The position numbers and the translations under genes are program-made. This document shows, piece by piece, positions 40,756-50,404 of a stretch of DNA of 64,000 nucleotides; position 1 is the first letter of the stretch, and every line of letters starts with the position of its first letter. The notes under the pieces are model-generated. The model was given only the letters and a program-made list of their open reading frames with translations. It was not told the origin of the DNA and did no database searches. The stretch spans positions 3,671,001 to 3,735,000 of the forward strand of contig NC_079888.1 of assembly GCF_029227915.1 (NCBI RefSeq), given 5' to 3'. This DNA comes from Hydractinia symbiolongicarpus. Taxonomy: Eukaryota > Cnidaria > Hydrozoa > Anthoathecata > Hydractiniidae.

Positions 40756-41278
40756 CCAATTACTGAATCCCCTTGGTTAAAATTTCTGATTGGCTTAATT
40801 AGGTGTGTAAGTTTTTCCACTTTTGGGATTAGGAATTGTCGTTTACTTATATTTAATGGTAGCTATTTTCTTTTGCATTACATTTGGTGACTGTTAAAAA
40901 AGGGAGATCCAGCCAGGCTCACTTGCTTGTTGATTTTTATAAAGAGAGCCGGGATCTGGCCCCGGATGATTCCAACTCGACAAACAGGTCTTATATGATC
41001 ACCACCCACCTAACCTCAAGAATGAGAAACTTTCGTGTCTTTGATCTTTTTTAAGTCACGAGAAAATTCAAATAAAAATTATTTATTTTTTTCTTGCTCA
41101 TGAAGAAATTTTTAAACTGCTTGGAGAATTTTTTAAAACTGTTTAAAATCACAGTATACATGATGAATCACCAGTTGAAGAAATGTTTAAAAGTATTTTC
41201 GAAGCAAAAAATTTCCCCTCGTAACGGCACCTTTTGAGTAGCCTCGCATTGAATGCAGACAAGTAGTCAAAAAGATGA
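40756..41278. other. No gene seen
   Basis: AT-rich sequence immediately right of the array. It has no reading frame of note, no recognised repeat and no RNA gene. A short GC-richer patch around 40947-40970 (gccgggatctggccccgg) is imperfectly palindromic. Confidence 0.5.
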
Positions 41279-41458
41279 AGAAAATTCAATGTAGAAGATA
41301 TTGCCCTCGCTGTCAATCCAGCTAAACAGCCAGCAGGTGATAGATATCCTAGTTATGTGTACATCAAAAAGATTCCTAGAAAGAAAGAATACAAAAAAGG
41401 TAAAATAATCTTGGATGTAAAGATGGAAGGTGTAAAATGCAACAACAAAGGTTTGTAA
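41279..41458 (+). CDS. Short open frame, possible exon fragment
   Basis: A 59-codon open frame without its own good ATG, reading NVEDIALAVNPAKQPAGDRY then PSYVYIKKIPRKKEYKKG and ending in TAA. The middle has normal-looking amino-acid composition. An internal aaaaaaggtaaaat around 41395 could be a splice donor. No family is recognised. It could be a gene fragment or chance. Confidence 0.2.
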   Translation, partial: RKFNVEDIALAVNPAKQPAGDRYPSYVYIKKIPRKKEYKKGKIILDVKMEGVKCNNKGL

Positions 41459-41499
41459 GAAGCATTTATATGTATTTAATAGCTCTTTTTAGATTGACA

Positions 41500-41735
41500 A
41501 TGAATTTAATAGTAATATAAGAAAGAAAATTACAAAGTGCAAGGTCAATGCTAAACTCGACCAGTTAAGTCTTAAATTTAAAGCCTCAAGGTTTTGCTCC
41601 TCTAAACTAGACATCCCAATTTTCTTAAATAAAGTACGCTTCGACTGTTTTTTGTATAACTTTGCTATTCTTTGTTCCGTTTGACTCAGGTAATAATCAA
41701 GATAAGTTATGGAGGTCTAATGATACAACAAAAGA
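41500..41735 (+). repeat. Dispersed repeat family R1
   Basis: Contains aaagtgcaaggtcaatgc, ctcgaccagttaagtctt and ggttttgctcctctaaac, followed by ctagacatcccaattttc and actttgctattctttgtt. The same blocks recur at 42515-42600, at 55320-55440 (second half) and, inverted, at 61030-61130. It lacks coding potential. The ctctag/agagg inverted blocks recall hairpins. The family is not recognised; it is probably a non-autonomous element. Confidence 0.65.
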
Positions 41736-42514
41736 ATGAAATCTAGCTACGATATAATACATTAAAGTACGTTGTCAATTTAAACTAATCATTCGACACA
41801 ATCTATACATGTAAGCAAGAATTACACAATAACCTTTACCAATGTGTATAAATCCTCTCACGGTTTATGTACCCATGTGAAGTGCCAGTCTTTACACACC
41901 ACTGGTGGCAAGTGAACCGCCACCAACCACTATAAATCATTGTGTTAATTTGCACAAGAAACGTAATTTTGTTAAACGACAAATCAAGAAAAATGTGGAT
42001 TTCAATGGCGTCAGAACATGTAACTCTGAGTGTAAGCTTAAACATGTTTTACGATGACGTTGTTATTGTTAACCTATTGTTAAACACATGAACTATTTTT
42101 GCATGTTGAAAACAATAGGGAGCTGGAGCGAGAAGCTGCTGTGGTTGTCAAAGTATGTTGAAACCGTCTGGTATTGAATTGGTCATAGGTAAAGTAAGTA
42201 TGGTTTCCTTATGTTCCCTTCATGATGCAAAAAAGAAGGAGTTACACGTTTAGTCAGACTAGCATGCAAAAAGTAGTATATGAAAGTAGATTAAATCTGA
42301 GAGGCATCTTTATGTAGGAGTTACAACAGAGAATTTCGGTTCTGGAGGGGAAGGTGGAGTGGTTGGAGAAAGTGATAGAAATAATAGCTTTGATGTGTAG
42401 AATGTGTTAAAACAGTAACAATTACTTAGGAAATGATCAGAAAAGTCTATCAACTTTGCATTTTTTTGAAGTTTAGAATGTTGCAGTTCCACAAGTGTTT
42501 CATTTATATACGAA
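41736..42514. other. No gene seen
   Basis: AT-rich sequence with short frames only (for example 41836-42045 and 42310-42552, minus strand). These have skewed composition and no recognisable domain. No RNA gene or repeat copy was recognised. Confidence 0.45.
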
Positions 42515-42631
42515 GAAGGACAATTAAAAAGTGCAAGCACAACGATTAACACGACCAGTAAGTCTTAGGTTTTAAAGTCTAAAGGTTTTGCTCCTTGAAG
42601 TAATGTGCTCCCAAAAAAGCGTCTCAGAAAT

Positions 42632-43085
42632 TTAAGGTTTTTTATACGCAACAAATTAACGTACGAATGTTTTACGAATTTTTTCACGTTCATAAAAAGT
42701 GTGGTTTTGTTTTTTATTTTTTACCCTTCTGTTTTATCTAGGGCCTTGTTTTGATTTGATTTCTTTTTATTTACGTCTTATTTTTACATATATTTTTGTA
42801 ACCTTTTTATTCTTACCTTTTTATAATATATTTTAGTGCAATATTTACAGCTTAAGGTTTTTTCGTACGAATGTTTTACGAATTTTTTCACGTTCATAAA
42901 AAGCGTGTTTTTTTTTTTATTTTTTACTCTTCTGTTTTATCTAGGACCTTGTTTTTATTTGATTTCTTTTGTTTTGCTTTTTTTTTTTTTTTTTACGTCT
43001 ATTTATATAGGGTCCTGTTTTATTTTTATTTATTTTTTTCGCTTCTATAACCTATTTTTGTTGTATATCTAATTGCTTGTATTTA
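42632..43085 (+). repeat. Tandem duplication of about 220 bases in T-rich DNA
   Basis: The block starting ttaaggttttttatac at about 42631 and the block starting ttaaggttttttcgta at about 42852 share cgtacgaatgttttacgaa, cacgttcataaaaag and tctgttttatctagg, in the same order. The second copy has longer T runs. The open frame at 42836-43072 is almost all Phe/Leu/Tyr from the T runs and is not a gene. Confidence 0.75.
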
Positions 43086-43411
43086 TTGAGATGCAATATT
43101 TTAAAAAAAGATGTATTTACTGAGAGATTAAAAAAAAGTTTTTTTATCTTTAAGCATTTTTTACGAAAGTTATTTTCATAAATTTGAAGTTACGTTATTT
43201 TTTATCTCTTCAGAGTCACTATGAAGTTAGAAGATGCTACAGTAATCACATACAGTTCTACCTCAATTATAATCACCACACTTGGAACAACAATCGGTTT
43301 ATCTTTAAAGGCTTCGCGACGTTGGAATGGAATTTTGATGTTGAATACCTTCTTTATTGATATTTTGAAGGATATAATTGTCATAAGCGAACAAAACTTT
43401 GGCAAATAAAC

Positions 43412-43560
43412 AAAGAGCAAGACAGGACTTCTGTAAAAGGTGCAAGGGTTTCGACCTATATTCCTGATCAAAGGTACCCAAAATGTCTAGCTGAGTCACC
43501 TCGAAATAGGCCTGTGAACAGTCTTCAGCAGGAACTAGACATTCCGCCCATCCGTAAATC
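43412..43560 (+). repeat. Dispersed repeat family R2, left of the virus-like element
   Basis: Contains tttcgacctat, aggtacccaaaatgtctagc, gtcacctcgaaatagg and cttcagcaggaactagacat. A diverged copy in the same orientation lies at 55195-55335, just beyond the other end of the virus-like element. The right copy continues into R1 sequence (ctagacatccctattttc), whereas the left copy does not. Confidence 0.65.
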
Positions 43561-43860
43561 TTTTCAGCTGTTCTACTCAGTATAGTAGTAATAAGGAGTG
43601 AACATATACAGTTTTCGCTCCTCCTACACCTTTATCACTCAAAAACCCCGCTTCCACCATTTCCAAAAAAAACGAAATCATATGCTGATATCAACAAAAA
43701 TAATATTAAATACCAACACATAATAATATTAAATGTAAGATACATGACGTCATTAACGCATGCGCAAAGGCATATATGCTATATATGCTGACATCAACAC
43801 AATTAGAATTGAGTAAGGGAAATCCCTAATTGCCAGTTACCAGAGTTCTATGAAATAAAT
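43561..43860. other. Spacer before the virus-like element, with short direct repeats
   Basis: The strings atatgctgatatcaacaaaa (about 43682) and atatgctgacatcaacacaa (about 43786) form a direct repeat roughly 105 bases apart, with aataatattaaat also repeated. This could be the inner part of a terminal repeat of the element. No matching inverted copy was found at the right end, where the polymerase gene is truncated. Confidence 0.35.
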
Positions 43861-44043
43861 ATGACCAAGGAATATTACGACGAATGTAGGATTGATCTCA
43901 ATCAATATGATAGATGCTCCTGTGGAAGAAGGCTAGTTATATGTGGAAGAAGGCTAGTTATATGTGGAAAAATGCTGTGTTGGCAACATTACATGATGTA
44001 CATCACCTATAACGGTGGGTGGTGTATTTGTAAAATTCCTTAG
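43861..44043 (+). CDS. Small Cys-rich protein of the virus-like element, unknown function
   Basis: Sixty codons starting MTKEYYDECRIDLNQYDRC, with Cys at about residues 9, 19, 21, 28, 35, 39 and 57. It contains a perfect 21-base tandem duplication, giving RRLVICG twice. The start is a clear ATG after an AT-rich leader. It is the first frame of the element and is followed by several small plus-strand genes. No family is recognised. The Cys spacing might bind a metal, but this is a guess. Confidence 0.35.
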   Translation: MTKEYYDECRIDLNQYDRCSCGRRLVICGRRLVICGKMLCWQHYMMYITYNGGWCICKIP

Positions 44044-44070
44044 TTGGGCCCTGGTTGTTATAATAAAGGG

Positions 44071-44187
44071 ATGTTCAAATTTTATGGAAATGATATTGAA
44101 ACAACGTCTTTTTATAGCAACATAGCTAACATCTTTGATATAAAGATCGAAAACATTGTACTTAGCGATCCAATACAAGCCAGTTAA
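44071..44187 (+). CDS. Small ORF of the virus-like element, 38 codons
   Basis: Starts MFKFYGNDIETTSFYSNIAN and ends with TAA at 44185-44187. The same frame stays open afterwards for about 20 codons (GKDARFVIGYKMIVELPPY) to a second TAA, so the first stop may be a lesion in a protein of about 58 residues. A run of ten G follows near 44262. No family is recognised. Confidence 0.3.
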   Translation: MFKFYGNDIETTSFYSNIANIFDIKIENIVLSDPIQAS

Positions 44188-44318
44188 GGCAAGGATGCTA
44201 GATTTGTGATAGGTTACAAAATGATAGTAGAATTACCGCCCTACTAATCAGAACACCAAGGGGGGGGGGGCTATATAGCAATGGATAATCGAGATATGAT
44301 GAGAGTTCCCAACTTACG

Positions 44319-44675
44319 ATGTCATTTAACCTACATCAACATCCAGAATGGCTTGAAAAATACCAAAGTATATTGACATGGGTTGAGAAAATGTATGGTA
44401 GTGAATTCACTACCTCACCAGTTAAAAAGGATATGTTAGTATCAAAGTAAAGGAATGGAATAGGGAGATTAATACTGATTTTCATGATCAACCAGTACCA
44501 CTGAAGCAGCCCTTGCGACTGCATCTGCATTTTAAAGCTATCAAGTATCTATCGGCAGGGGAATAGGAACTATCTGCAGGTTATGCTAGAAGAGTGTAAG
44601 TATAAACCAGTGCAACAATCTAGGACACGACACCTTGATTCAGATGATGAAGAGGACCCGTTCGTCGTCGTATAA
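44319..44675 (+). pseudogene. Small plus-strand gene with acidic C-terminus, two frameshifts
   Basis: Starts MSFNLHQHPEWLEKYQS and continues in three successive frames. The first stops at a TAA right after DMLVSK; the second carries EWNREINTDFHDQPVPL and ends in a TAG; the third ends DSDDEEDPFVVV and TAA at 44673-44675. Composition is protein-like in each part and the changes occur where one reading runs out, which fits two small indels. The next gene starts 7 bases later. Function unknown; an acidic tail before a DNA-binding gene is typical of regulatory or structural viral proteins, but that is only suggestive. Confidence 0.45.
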
Positions 44676-44681
44676 TAAAAC

Positions 44682-44923
44682 ATGAACGATTTGAAAAAAG
44701 AGGCTAGAGAGCTTGGTATTCTTGGCTACTCCACTATGAAGAAGGTTGAAATTATGAGGGTGATTCAGAAGGTTAAATATATAGATACTGCAGCGCAGAC
44801 CGATGCTCCTTATTGCAACCCATGTGTCGATATACACCGTATGAAAAACAGAAGCAAAAAATTATATACGATAATGATCTGTTGATAGATGCAACTACCG
44901 GTGAAGTGATTGGTGTCATTTAA
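44682..44923 (+). pseudogene. SAP/Rho-N-like small protein of the virus-like element, frameshifted
   Basis: Starts MNDLKKEARELGILGYSTMK followed by KVEIMRVIQ. The pattern of Leu-Lys-x-x-Ala-Arg-x-Leu-Gly-Ile-x-Gly-Tyr-Ser-x-Met-x-Lys matches the helix-turn-helix of SAP or Rho N-terminal-type domains, which bind nucleic acid. A middle part has AQTDAPYCNPCVDIHRM, with a C-x2-C pair. The frame then fails; a neighbouring frame carries DNDLLIDATTGEVIGVI to a TAA at 44921-44923. One indel near 44840-44860 explains this. It is the last plus-strand gene before the convergent minus-strand pair. Confidence 0.5.
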
Positions 44924-44967
44924 TGTTTTGTACAAAACATTAAATTATGAATAAGTCAGTGGCTCAT

Positions 44968-45472
44968 CTAGATACAGCTTACATGTTGAACAGATTGAAG
45001 TTTTTTCATAAACTCCTCGCATGCCTTCTCAACTAGCTGCTGTCTCTCTCGTTCATTAAGCGACTCTACGATTTTTCTGATTCTCTGACGTATTTGATCC
45101 TTGAGCAGCATATAGCGTTGCTTTTCCTGCATAATTAAGCTAAATTCATAATCACTAATCACCCCATTTTCCACAGCTCGACGGATAAGGTCGATAACAC
45201 AGGGGTGCTCCAAGGCCAGAAGCTAATGCTCCTATGCCGACACCAGAGGTGATAATTAAGATTGATAGTAACCCGTGGTCACAGAATCTCACCCATGCAC
45301 CGTGTATTTTGTATTTTTTGGCGAGCTTGTCCCGCTCTTTAATCTGGGCATGCAGGTATTGTTCCACTTCTTCGGGTTTTTTGAGTCTGTACACTTGACT
45401 TTCATTATTTTCTTGATCAGGTGCACTCGGTGGTAAGCTCGGGTATAATTTCATAATCTCATCATTATTCAT
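44968..45472 (-). pseudogene. Membrane protein with PSAP motif, frameshifted
   Basis: The ATG at 45472 lies directly against the stop of the upstream gene (45473-45475). The N-terminus is Pro-rich (YPSLPPSAPDQ), followed by a charged helix (EEVEQYLHAQIKERDKLAKK) and a hydrophobic segment (LLSILIITSGVGIGALASG), probably membrane-spanning. Near 45200 the frame breaks; the remainder is in the frame of 44968-45213, with ENGVISDYEFSLIMQEKQRY and a Lys/Arg/Glu-rich helical tail. The combined length of about 165 residues resembles a family I have seen repeatedly beside such elements in cnidarian genomes, function unknown. PSAP is the classic ESCRT-binding late-domain motif; its use here is inference. 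Confidence 0.5.
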
Positions 45473-46057
45473 TTATCCTATCAGAATATGCATGCATATT
45501 CCAACGAAAGGGTTCTTTTCGTCTTGATATTCGTTTATGAGCATGAAATCTAACCTGTCTGTTGAAACCTTATTGGGGAGGTAAACCGGGTTATAAAAAT
45601 TCCAGGTAAGCATATCCCCTCAAGCATTAAGGCCTTTGATAAGGAGTATTGCTAGTATATTGGATTTCTTACCATTTAAAAGACAGTAATCTTTATCCAT
45701 CTGGGGGGATACAATTCTCAGCCGCTGATGAATATCAGTATTGTACTTGCTGTCGTAGTCACCCGCTGAAAATAGTACCTTGTTATTAAAAGCATACCCC
45801 ATAAGGTCCTGCAGCGGTTGATCAATTATCACAACATACCCTTTATTAACCCTAATCCTACACACGCCGTTCCTGAGTACAAATAGCTCTATCCTATCCC
45901 CTGCTTGGTTTTTGACAATAGCCGAGAGATCATCGATTCTATACAAGCCCAACTCGATAGAGATTGTGACTTCCAATGGCCCTACATTAAACGTCCTGTC
46001 ACTCATCTTGGCACCCGCTTTATAGATATTGAATTCACTCTTTTTATAAAGATTCAC
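45473..46057 (-). pseudogene. Putative structural protein of the virus-like element, one in-frame stop
   Basis: The frame from 46057 reads 145 codons to a TGA at 45620-45622, then remains open in the same frame for 48 more codons to a TAA at 45473-45475, abutting the next ATG. The likely start is the internal MSDRTFNVGPLEVTISIELG. The body is beta-rich, with GLYRIDDLSAIV, RIRVNKGYVVIIDQPLQDLM and LRIVSPQMDKDYC. Alternating hydrophobic residues and the G-x-Y-x-I-x-x-L-x-x-I opening recall a penton or minor-capsid-like family in related elements; this is recognition by style only. It diverges from the plus-strand gene starting at 46180, leaving a 122-base intergenic region that may hold promoters. 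Confidence 0.45.
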
Positions 46058-46179
46058 CCACCTGGGGCGGATACTAATTTTTTAGCGCTATTCTGGTGCC
46101 TTCACTCAGATATTCATCAAAGATTATAGGTTTTGATATATTAGTAATATACAATTGTTTCATATTTCTTTAAAGAAAC

Positions 46180-49022
46180 ATGAATATATATTTGTATAAC
46201 CCCGCAGCAAGGTACAAGTCCACCAGAGGTGAGTGGCCTCTCTGTGTAACTAACTTGGAGCATCAGGAGCTATACGTGTATACGACTCAGCACATTTCCC
46301 TGGCATTCCCACAGTTCACCAAGTACCCCATCAAAGTTCCCACTAACCTGTAACGATCCTGTGAGTGTAAATTGGGAGGGGCAAGCCTTGGACTATTGGA
46401 ACATCCAGGTGAATTTCGCTTGTCATTGCGTGACAACGGCGTTAGGGATCTCTGCAACACACGTAGAACAGTATCGTGGCGCTACGTAAATCTACCCTGT
46501 GAAAGGGCTAATTTACAAGCTGCCTAAAATGTGGGACACGTTACAAGAGGGTTTTTTTACATAGGGTGCAACTTTTGTCATTTTGAATTCCCCACGTGAC
46601 AGGATTCAGCTAAAAAGACGTTTCATAAAATCGAGTTTGTGTTAGAATATCATGGCGAGTTTATTACCAGTGAGGAGACAAAAAAAGACAAAAAATTAGA
46701 ATAAATCACTGGTTTATTTTCGGTTCTTTTAGAACAACATTGATGAGTAATTTTAGAATTCATTTCTTTTTGGGTACAGAATAATTAACCAAGGGTGTTA
46801 ATATATTGTTTGTTTCTACGGATTCGCACTGCAACCTTCAGACGTAGTCATAGTGACAGGTGGAAATGAGGGAAGAAGTGATTCCATAGCGCAGCTCAAA
46901 TGGTATTAATTTTAAACGAAAAGAAAGAGTTTGTATTTGCACAAGGTTCAAATGTGGTTAAATAAAAAAAAACATCTGCGTTAAAAGATTTGCAGGATCA
47001 GCGTATTGTTCATAAGAAATTTAGGCCTTCGAATCTTTTAATTTGCGGACCAGCAAATAGTAAAGGTGCATAGTTTGACGACATGATATCAAAGACACTC
47101 ACTTTGACGCTAACAAATCAGGGCCTCTTTGGCATGATTAAGTGTATACCGTAGAGCAGATTGCCTGCAACAAGTAAGAACTGTCTTTTGCTACAGACGT
47201 GTATTCATGGGTAATTGCTGTATTTGAGTTATTTGCTGATTAAAAATCCCCTTAAAGCAGCGCATTAACTATATTAGGTTGATTGTCGCAGCCTTAAGAA
47301 AAAAGTAAGGTCGAAGGTAATTTACTAATTTCGTCGGATCAAAAGACGAAGGATTTCGCCGGTATTTTACATTTTTGTCCAACGCAATTGTAACAAAATT
47401 TATAAATTATTAGTCAAAATCTGTTATAAAAAATGTCACTTAAAGAAAAAAGGAAGAAACAGAAATCACATGATAGCTATTCCACATAACTTTAGTGTAA
47501 TACTTATAGTGTAATAAAATAAATTAGACGTAAGAAGTCGCTAGATTCATCTTGGTTGAAATTTTGGGCGGTTGCTTTGCACCACATCCTTTAACAGCAA
47601 ATTAAAAACAAAATATGCAATTAAGTAAAGCCAACCTCTTCACACCATGTTGAGCTTTACATATAGAACACTTAAGTATGGCGTGATACAGACAAATAAA
47701 CAAAAACCATTTTCATATTTTCAAATCGTATTCTTTCCAGTGTCTTGAATTCCAGAAAATGATACAATCTTATCTCGTCACATCAACAGAGAGAAATTTA
47801 ACTTGGATAGTTCATTTAAAACGGATGTTCATGGGACGATATTATTCCTGATGAGCTGTGGTAAAAATGGATCTCGAATCTTAAAATAATTGGTAAGATT
47901 GGAAAAATCAAATTTAAACGTGCAATTATTAATCAAATACCATTAAAGAGGATTCTGTGTTGCCTAGAGCAGGATTGACTGCAGCGTTGTTAAATGCTCA
48001 TATTGGAGAAACAGTTAGAAAATCGTTTGGAAAAAAATCACAAGCCCAAACGTTTAAGCGAAAATGTTTAATATATACGGCGTACTTTGCCAGTCGTAAT
48101 AGAAACACGGAAACTTTAGACAATAATTAAACAGCTTCAAGGCGTGTGAAGACAAATAGTAACAAAACCGATAAAATTATTTGCATTGAGTGGCTCCGTA
48201 CACCTCGTTAACTCGATCTTTAAATTCCACGTGTACCACCACATGCGTTGCATTCTTGCCAGAATGAAGGTACCTATGCCATACGAAGGAGGCTTTTCAC
48301 AGTACGAGAACCCCTACTCCCACTCGGGGTATGCACAAATATGTCGTGAGTACGGTGCGGATCCCAACGCTTTGTGCAAATTCAAAGCCCTGGTGTCGTT
48401 ATTAACAAATGGTAGATGGTGGCCGCAGGTTGATGGAGATTGGGCGAAGTTTATCATCCCCACGGGCCGGGGTCTGACATCGGAGGGTCTGATGAAGCTT
48501 AGCGAAAGTATTCGCATTTACGTGATCTTGCTACTAGGATCCCAAGCGAGTGCGAAGGCCTCAATCTTAGGCTCTAGTGCCGATAACTTCGCAGCTAGAC
48601 AGATCCTCCTGCAGAAATTCAAGGCCATGGTTCAACGAAAGGAAAACGTAGGTCAAGACATCACTGAGTTTCAAAAGGTGCTTCAGTATGCACGTACTCC
48701 AGTAAATTTCGCCGTGATGTCCAGCGAGTACATGCTACCCTCCAATATGGACCTCCGCATTGGAAAGATTGTTGGGCATAACAACAACGTTCTAATCGCG
48801 CCCTCTAACATAAGTGTAGGTGTAGAGCTAGATCTGAATACCATGGGCCATACTGTCAAACATAACGCATCCTTCACCACACCTCCTAGGCAACATATCG
48901 AGTCGAAGAAAACCACGCCTCATCTAGATACCAAGGAAGCCCACAGGCAGCATGAGGATAGCAAGGCCACCGTTATCACGTTGGGAGTGGGATTAATCAT
49001 CGGATATATTTGGTGGAAGTAA
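46180..49022 (+). pseudogene. Large conserved gene of the virus-like element, split by foreign DNA
   Basis: Part 1: the ATG at 46180 opens MNIYLYNPAARYKSTRGEWP; the frame stops at 46351-46353, then the neighbouring frame continues (DPVSVNWEGQALDYWNIQV), with another stop at 46487-46489, to about 46555. Part 2: from about 48186 a long clean frame reads FKFHVYHHMRCILARM, QICREYGADPNALCKFKALV, IIPTGRGLTSEGLMKLSESI and LGSSADNFAARQILLQ, and ends in a hydrophobic, Trp-containing segment (VITLGVGLIIGYIWWK), a likely membrane anchor. The first in-frame ATG of part 2 is 48243. Part 2 strongly resembles a protein I associate with cannidarian-type Polinton relics; in those I believe a leader like part 1 precedes it, so both parts are treated as one gene. 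Function unknown, probably virion-related. Confidence 0.6.
46560..48185. mobile_element. About 1.6 kb non-coding insertion inside the gene above
   Basis: Coding-like sequence stops at about 46555 and resumes at about 48186. The DNA between is AT-rich, has no frame above about 60 codons worth reporting and no recognised protein motif. No convincing terminal repeats were found; tgcaa followed by a tttt run occurs near both ends in opposite orientation, and gag flanks both sides, both too short to trust. It is inferred to be a non-autonomous transposon or other foreign insertion; a heavily decayed native segment is the alternative. Confidence 0.4.
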
Positions 49023-49056
49023 GTCTAATCTGTTGATCAACAAATTGGATGTGAAT

Positions 49057-50375
49057 TTACGACCTTTTTCCCCTCTTAGCCCCCACGTAAGCCACCACGA
49101 TACCTACAGCACCTGCCATGGCCATGTATAGATGTCTGGCTACAAATTCCACAACCTTGGCGGCTACCTGGAAGAAGATTGATACGATCGTACCAATTAT
49201 ACCTGGTAACGCAGCACCTGCTTTACCAGCAAGGTACTTCAGGAATTTTCCCAATCTGTCCAGCTGCTTTTGTACAAACCCTTTGCCTGCAGCACTACCT
49301 CCTGTTCCTTCTGCTTCCCCACTACCTTCCGTAACAGAGGGCACGATGGTGGATATTAATAAGCCTACGGCTGAGACTATGCTGGCAATCGTGATCCCCT
49401 GCTCTTTGAACAAAATGGTCAATTTCTCACGTAAGGATCCATTATCTCCAGCTATCTTCATGAGGGTCTCCTTAATCGTCTTCAGCTGGCTGTGGATCTT
49501 GGAGGATAGTAGACCGTGGGCTCCTTGACAGCCTTCCTCTGATCACGTAGTCTCTCCAGGTCCTCCTTGGTATTCATCAGATCCCTGTCTCAAATTTTTT
49601 GTTGTTCCTCGGATGCTCCAAGTGTGGCCTTCTTGCTCTCGAGCTCTTTCACCTTCGCTTCTCTATCTTTGATCTGAGAATCATATAGTATTATTTTGGC
49701 TTCTAGCGCCTTCACGTTGCCACTTAGCGTTTGAAGCTCTCGGTTAAACCCACGTCTCTCACGTTCGTCGAAGTCTTCGGTAAAGGAAGTATCCTCCATG
49801 AGGCTCTTCGTATCATCTATTACATTCTTAAGTAGCGGCAGCATCTCGATAGTGTCATCATTTGTCATGATCTGCTCCACATCGTTCAAGAGCCTCCTGG
49901 CCGTTGTCGCGATAGGTGTAATATAGCCTTCGAACCCCATACGCCCCAAGCGATTCCTAGGGCGTAGCATCCTCAGCAGTGTAGATCCAACAATTCTAAA
50001 TTCACCATTATCTTCCCTTGTGAGTCTTATATCATCGAAAAAAAGCTGGTAATTGTTCAGCCTAAAATTTTCGTAAGGTATCACATCTAGCTTCGGCTCC
50101 TCATTCAACCCCATCGCAAGATGTTTGTAAAAGCTAACAACCTTCAACCTTTTCAACCTTTCCCCTTGACTAAGCGCAGTATCGTCTACTTCCTTCTCCA
50201 GCAACCTTTGCAACCATTCCGGTTGACTTAGCGTGGTGTCTGTCTCAGTCGCTTCTATCCCACTCGCCTTGGGCTCAGTGCGAAGGATGTCGCTCCCGCT
50301 ACTAAACTCCTCGGCTTCGTCTTGAATATTTTTTTCTGACGTAAAGTCATCTTCATATCCCGGATTATCAGCCAT
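49057..50375 (-). pseudogene. Coiled-coil and hydrophobic protein of the virus-like element, broken
   Basis: The ATG at 50375 opens MADNPGYEDDFTSEKNIQDE. An acidic N-terminus is followed by a globular part (FRLNNYQLFFDDIRLTREDN, GRMGFEGYITPIATTARRLL) and a long coiled coil (RELQTLSGNVKALEAKIILY then KVKELESKKATLG). A TGA at 49590-49592 interrupts it; the same frame continues with MNTKEDLERLRDQRKAVKEP. A shift near 49500-49530 then leads to the frame of 49057-49461, with LREKLTILFKEQGITIASIV, Gly-rich linkers and two hydrophobic segments (LPGIIGTIVSIFFQVAAKVV, MAMAGAVGIVVAYVG). The order coiled coil, KxLFREQGITIASI-like motif and C-terminal membrane segments is known to me from related cnidarian elements as one protein of unknown function. 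The start codon faces the capsid gene 30 bases away, a divergent pair. Confidence 0.6.
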
Positions 50376-50404
50376 TTATTCAATCCACAATTGCCTATTA
50401 ATAA

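Noticed and set aside
42836-43072. 78-codon Phe/Leu-rich membrane protein
   Set aside because: The composition is a product of long T runs in a tandem duplication and no start context or domain supports it.
43561-43860. Terminal inverted repeat of the virus-like element
   Set aside because: The direct repeats at 43682 and 43786 have no inverted counterpart near the right end; the element is truncated there, so ends cannot be defined.
46560-48185. Terminal inverted repeats of the 1.6-kb insertion
   Set aside because: Only tgcaa and a T run match between the two ends, which is within chance for AT-rich DNA.
48314-48916. Minus-strand frames opposite the conserved viral gene
   Set aside because: They are antisense shadows of the clean plus-strand frame and have no motifs.
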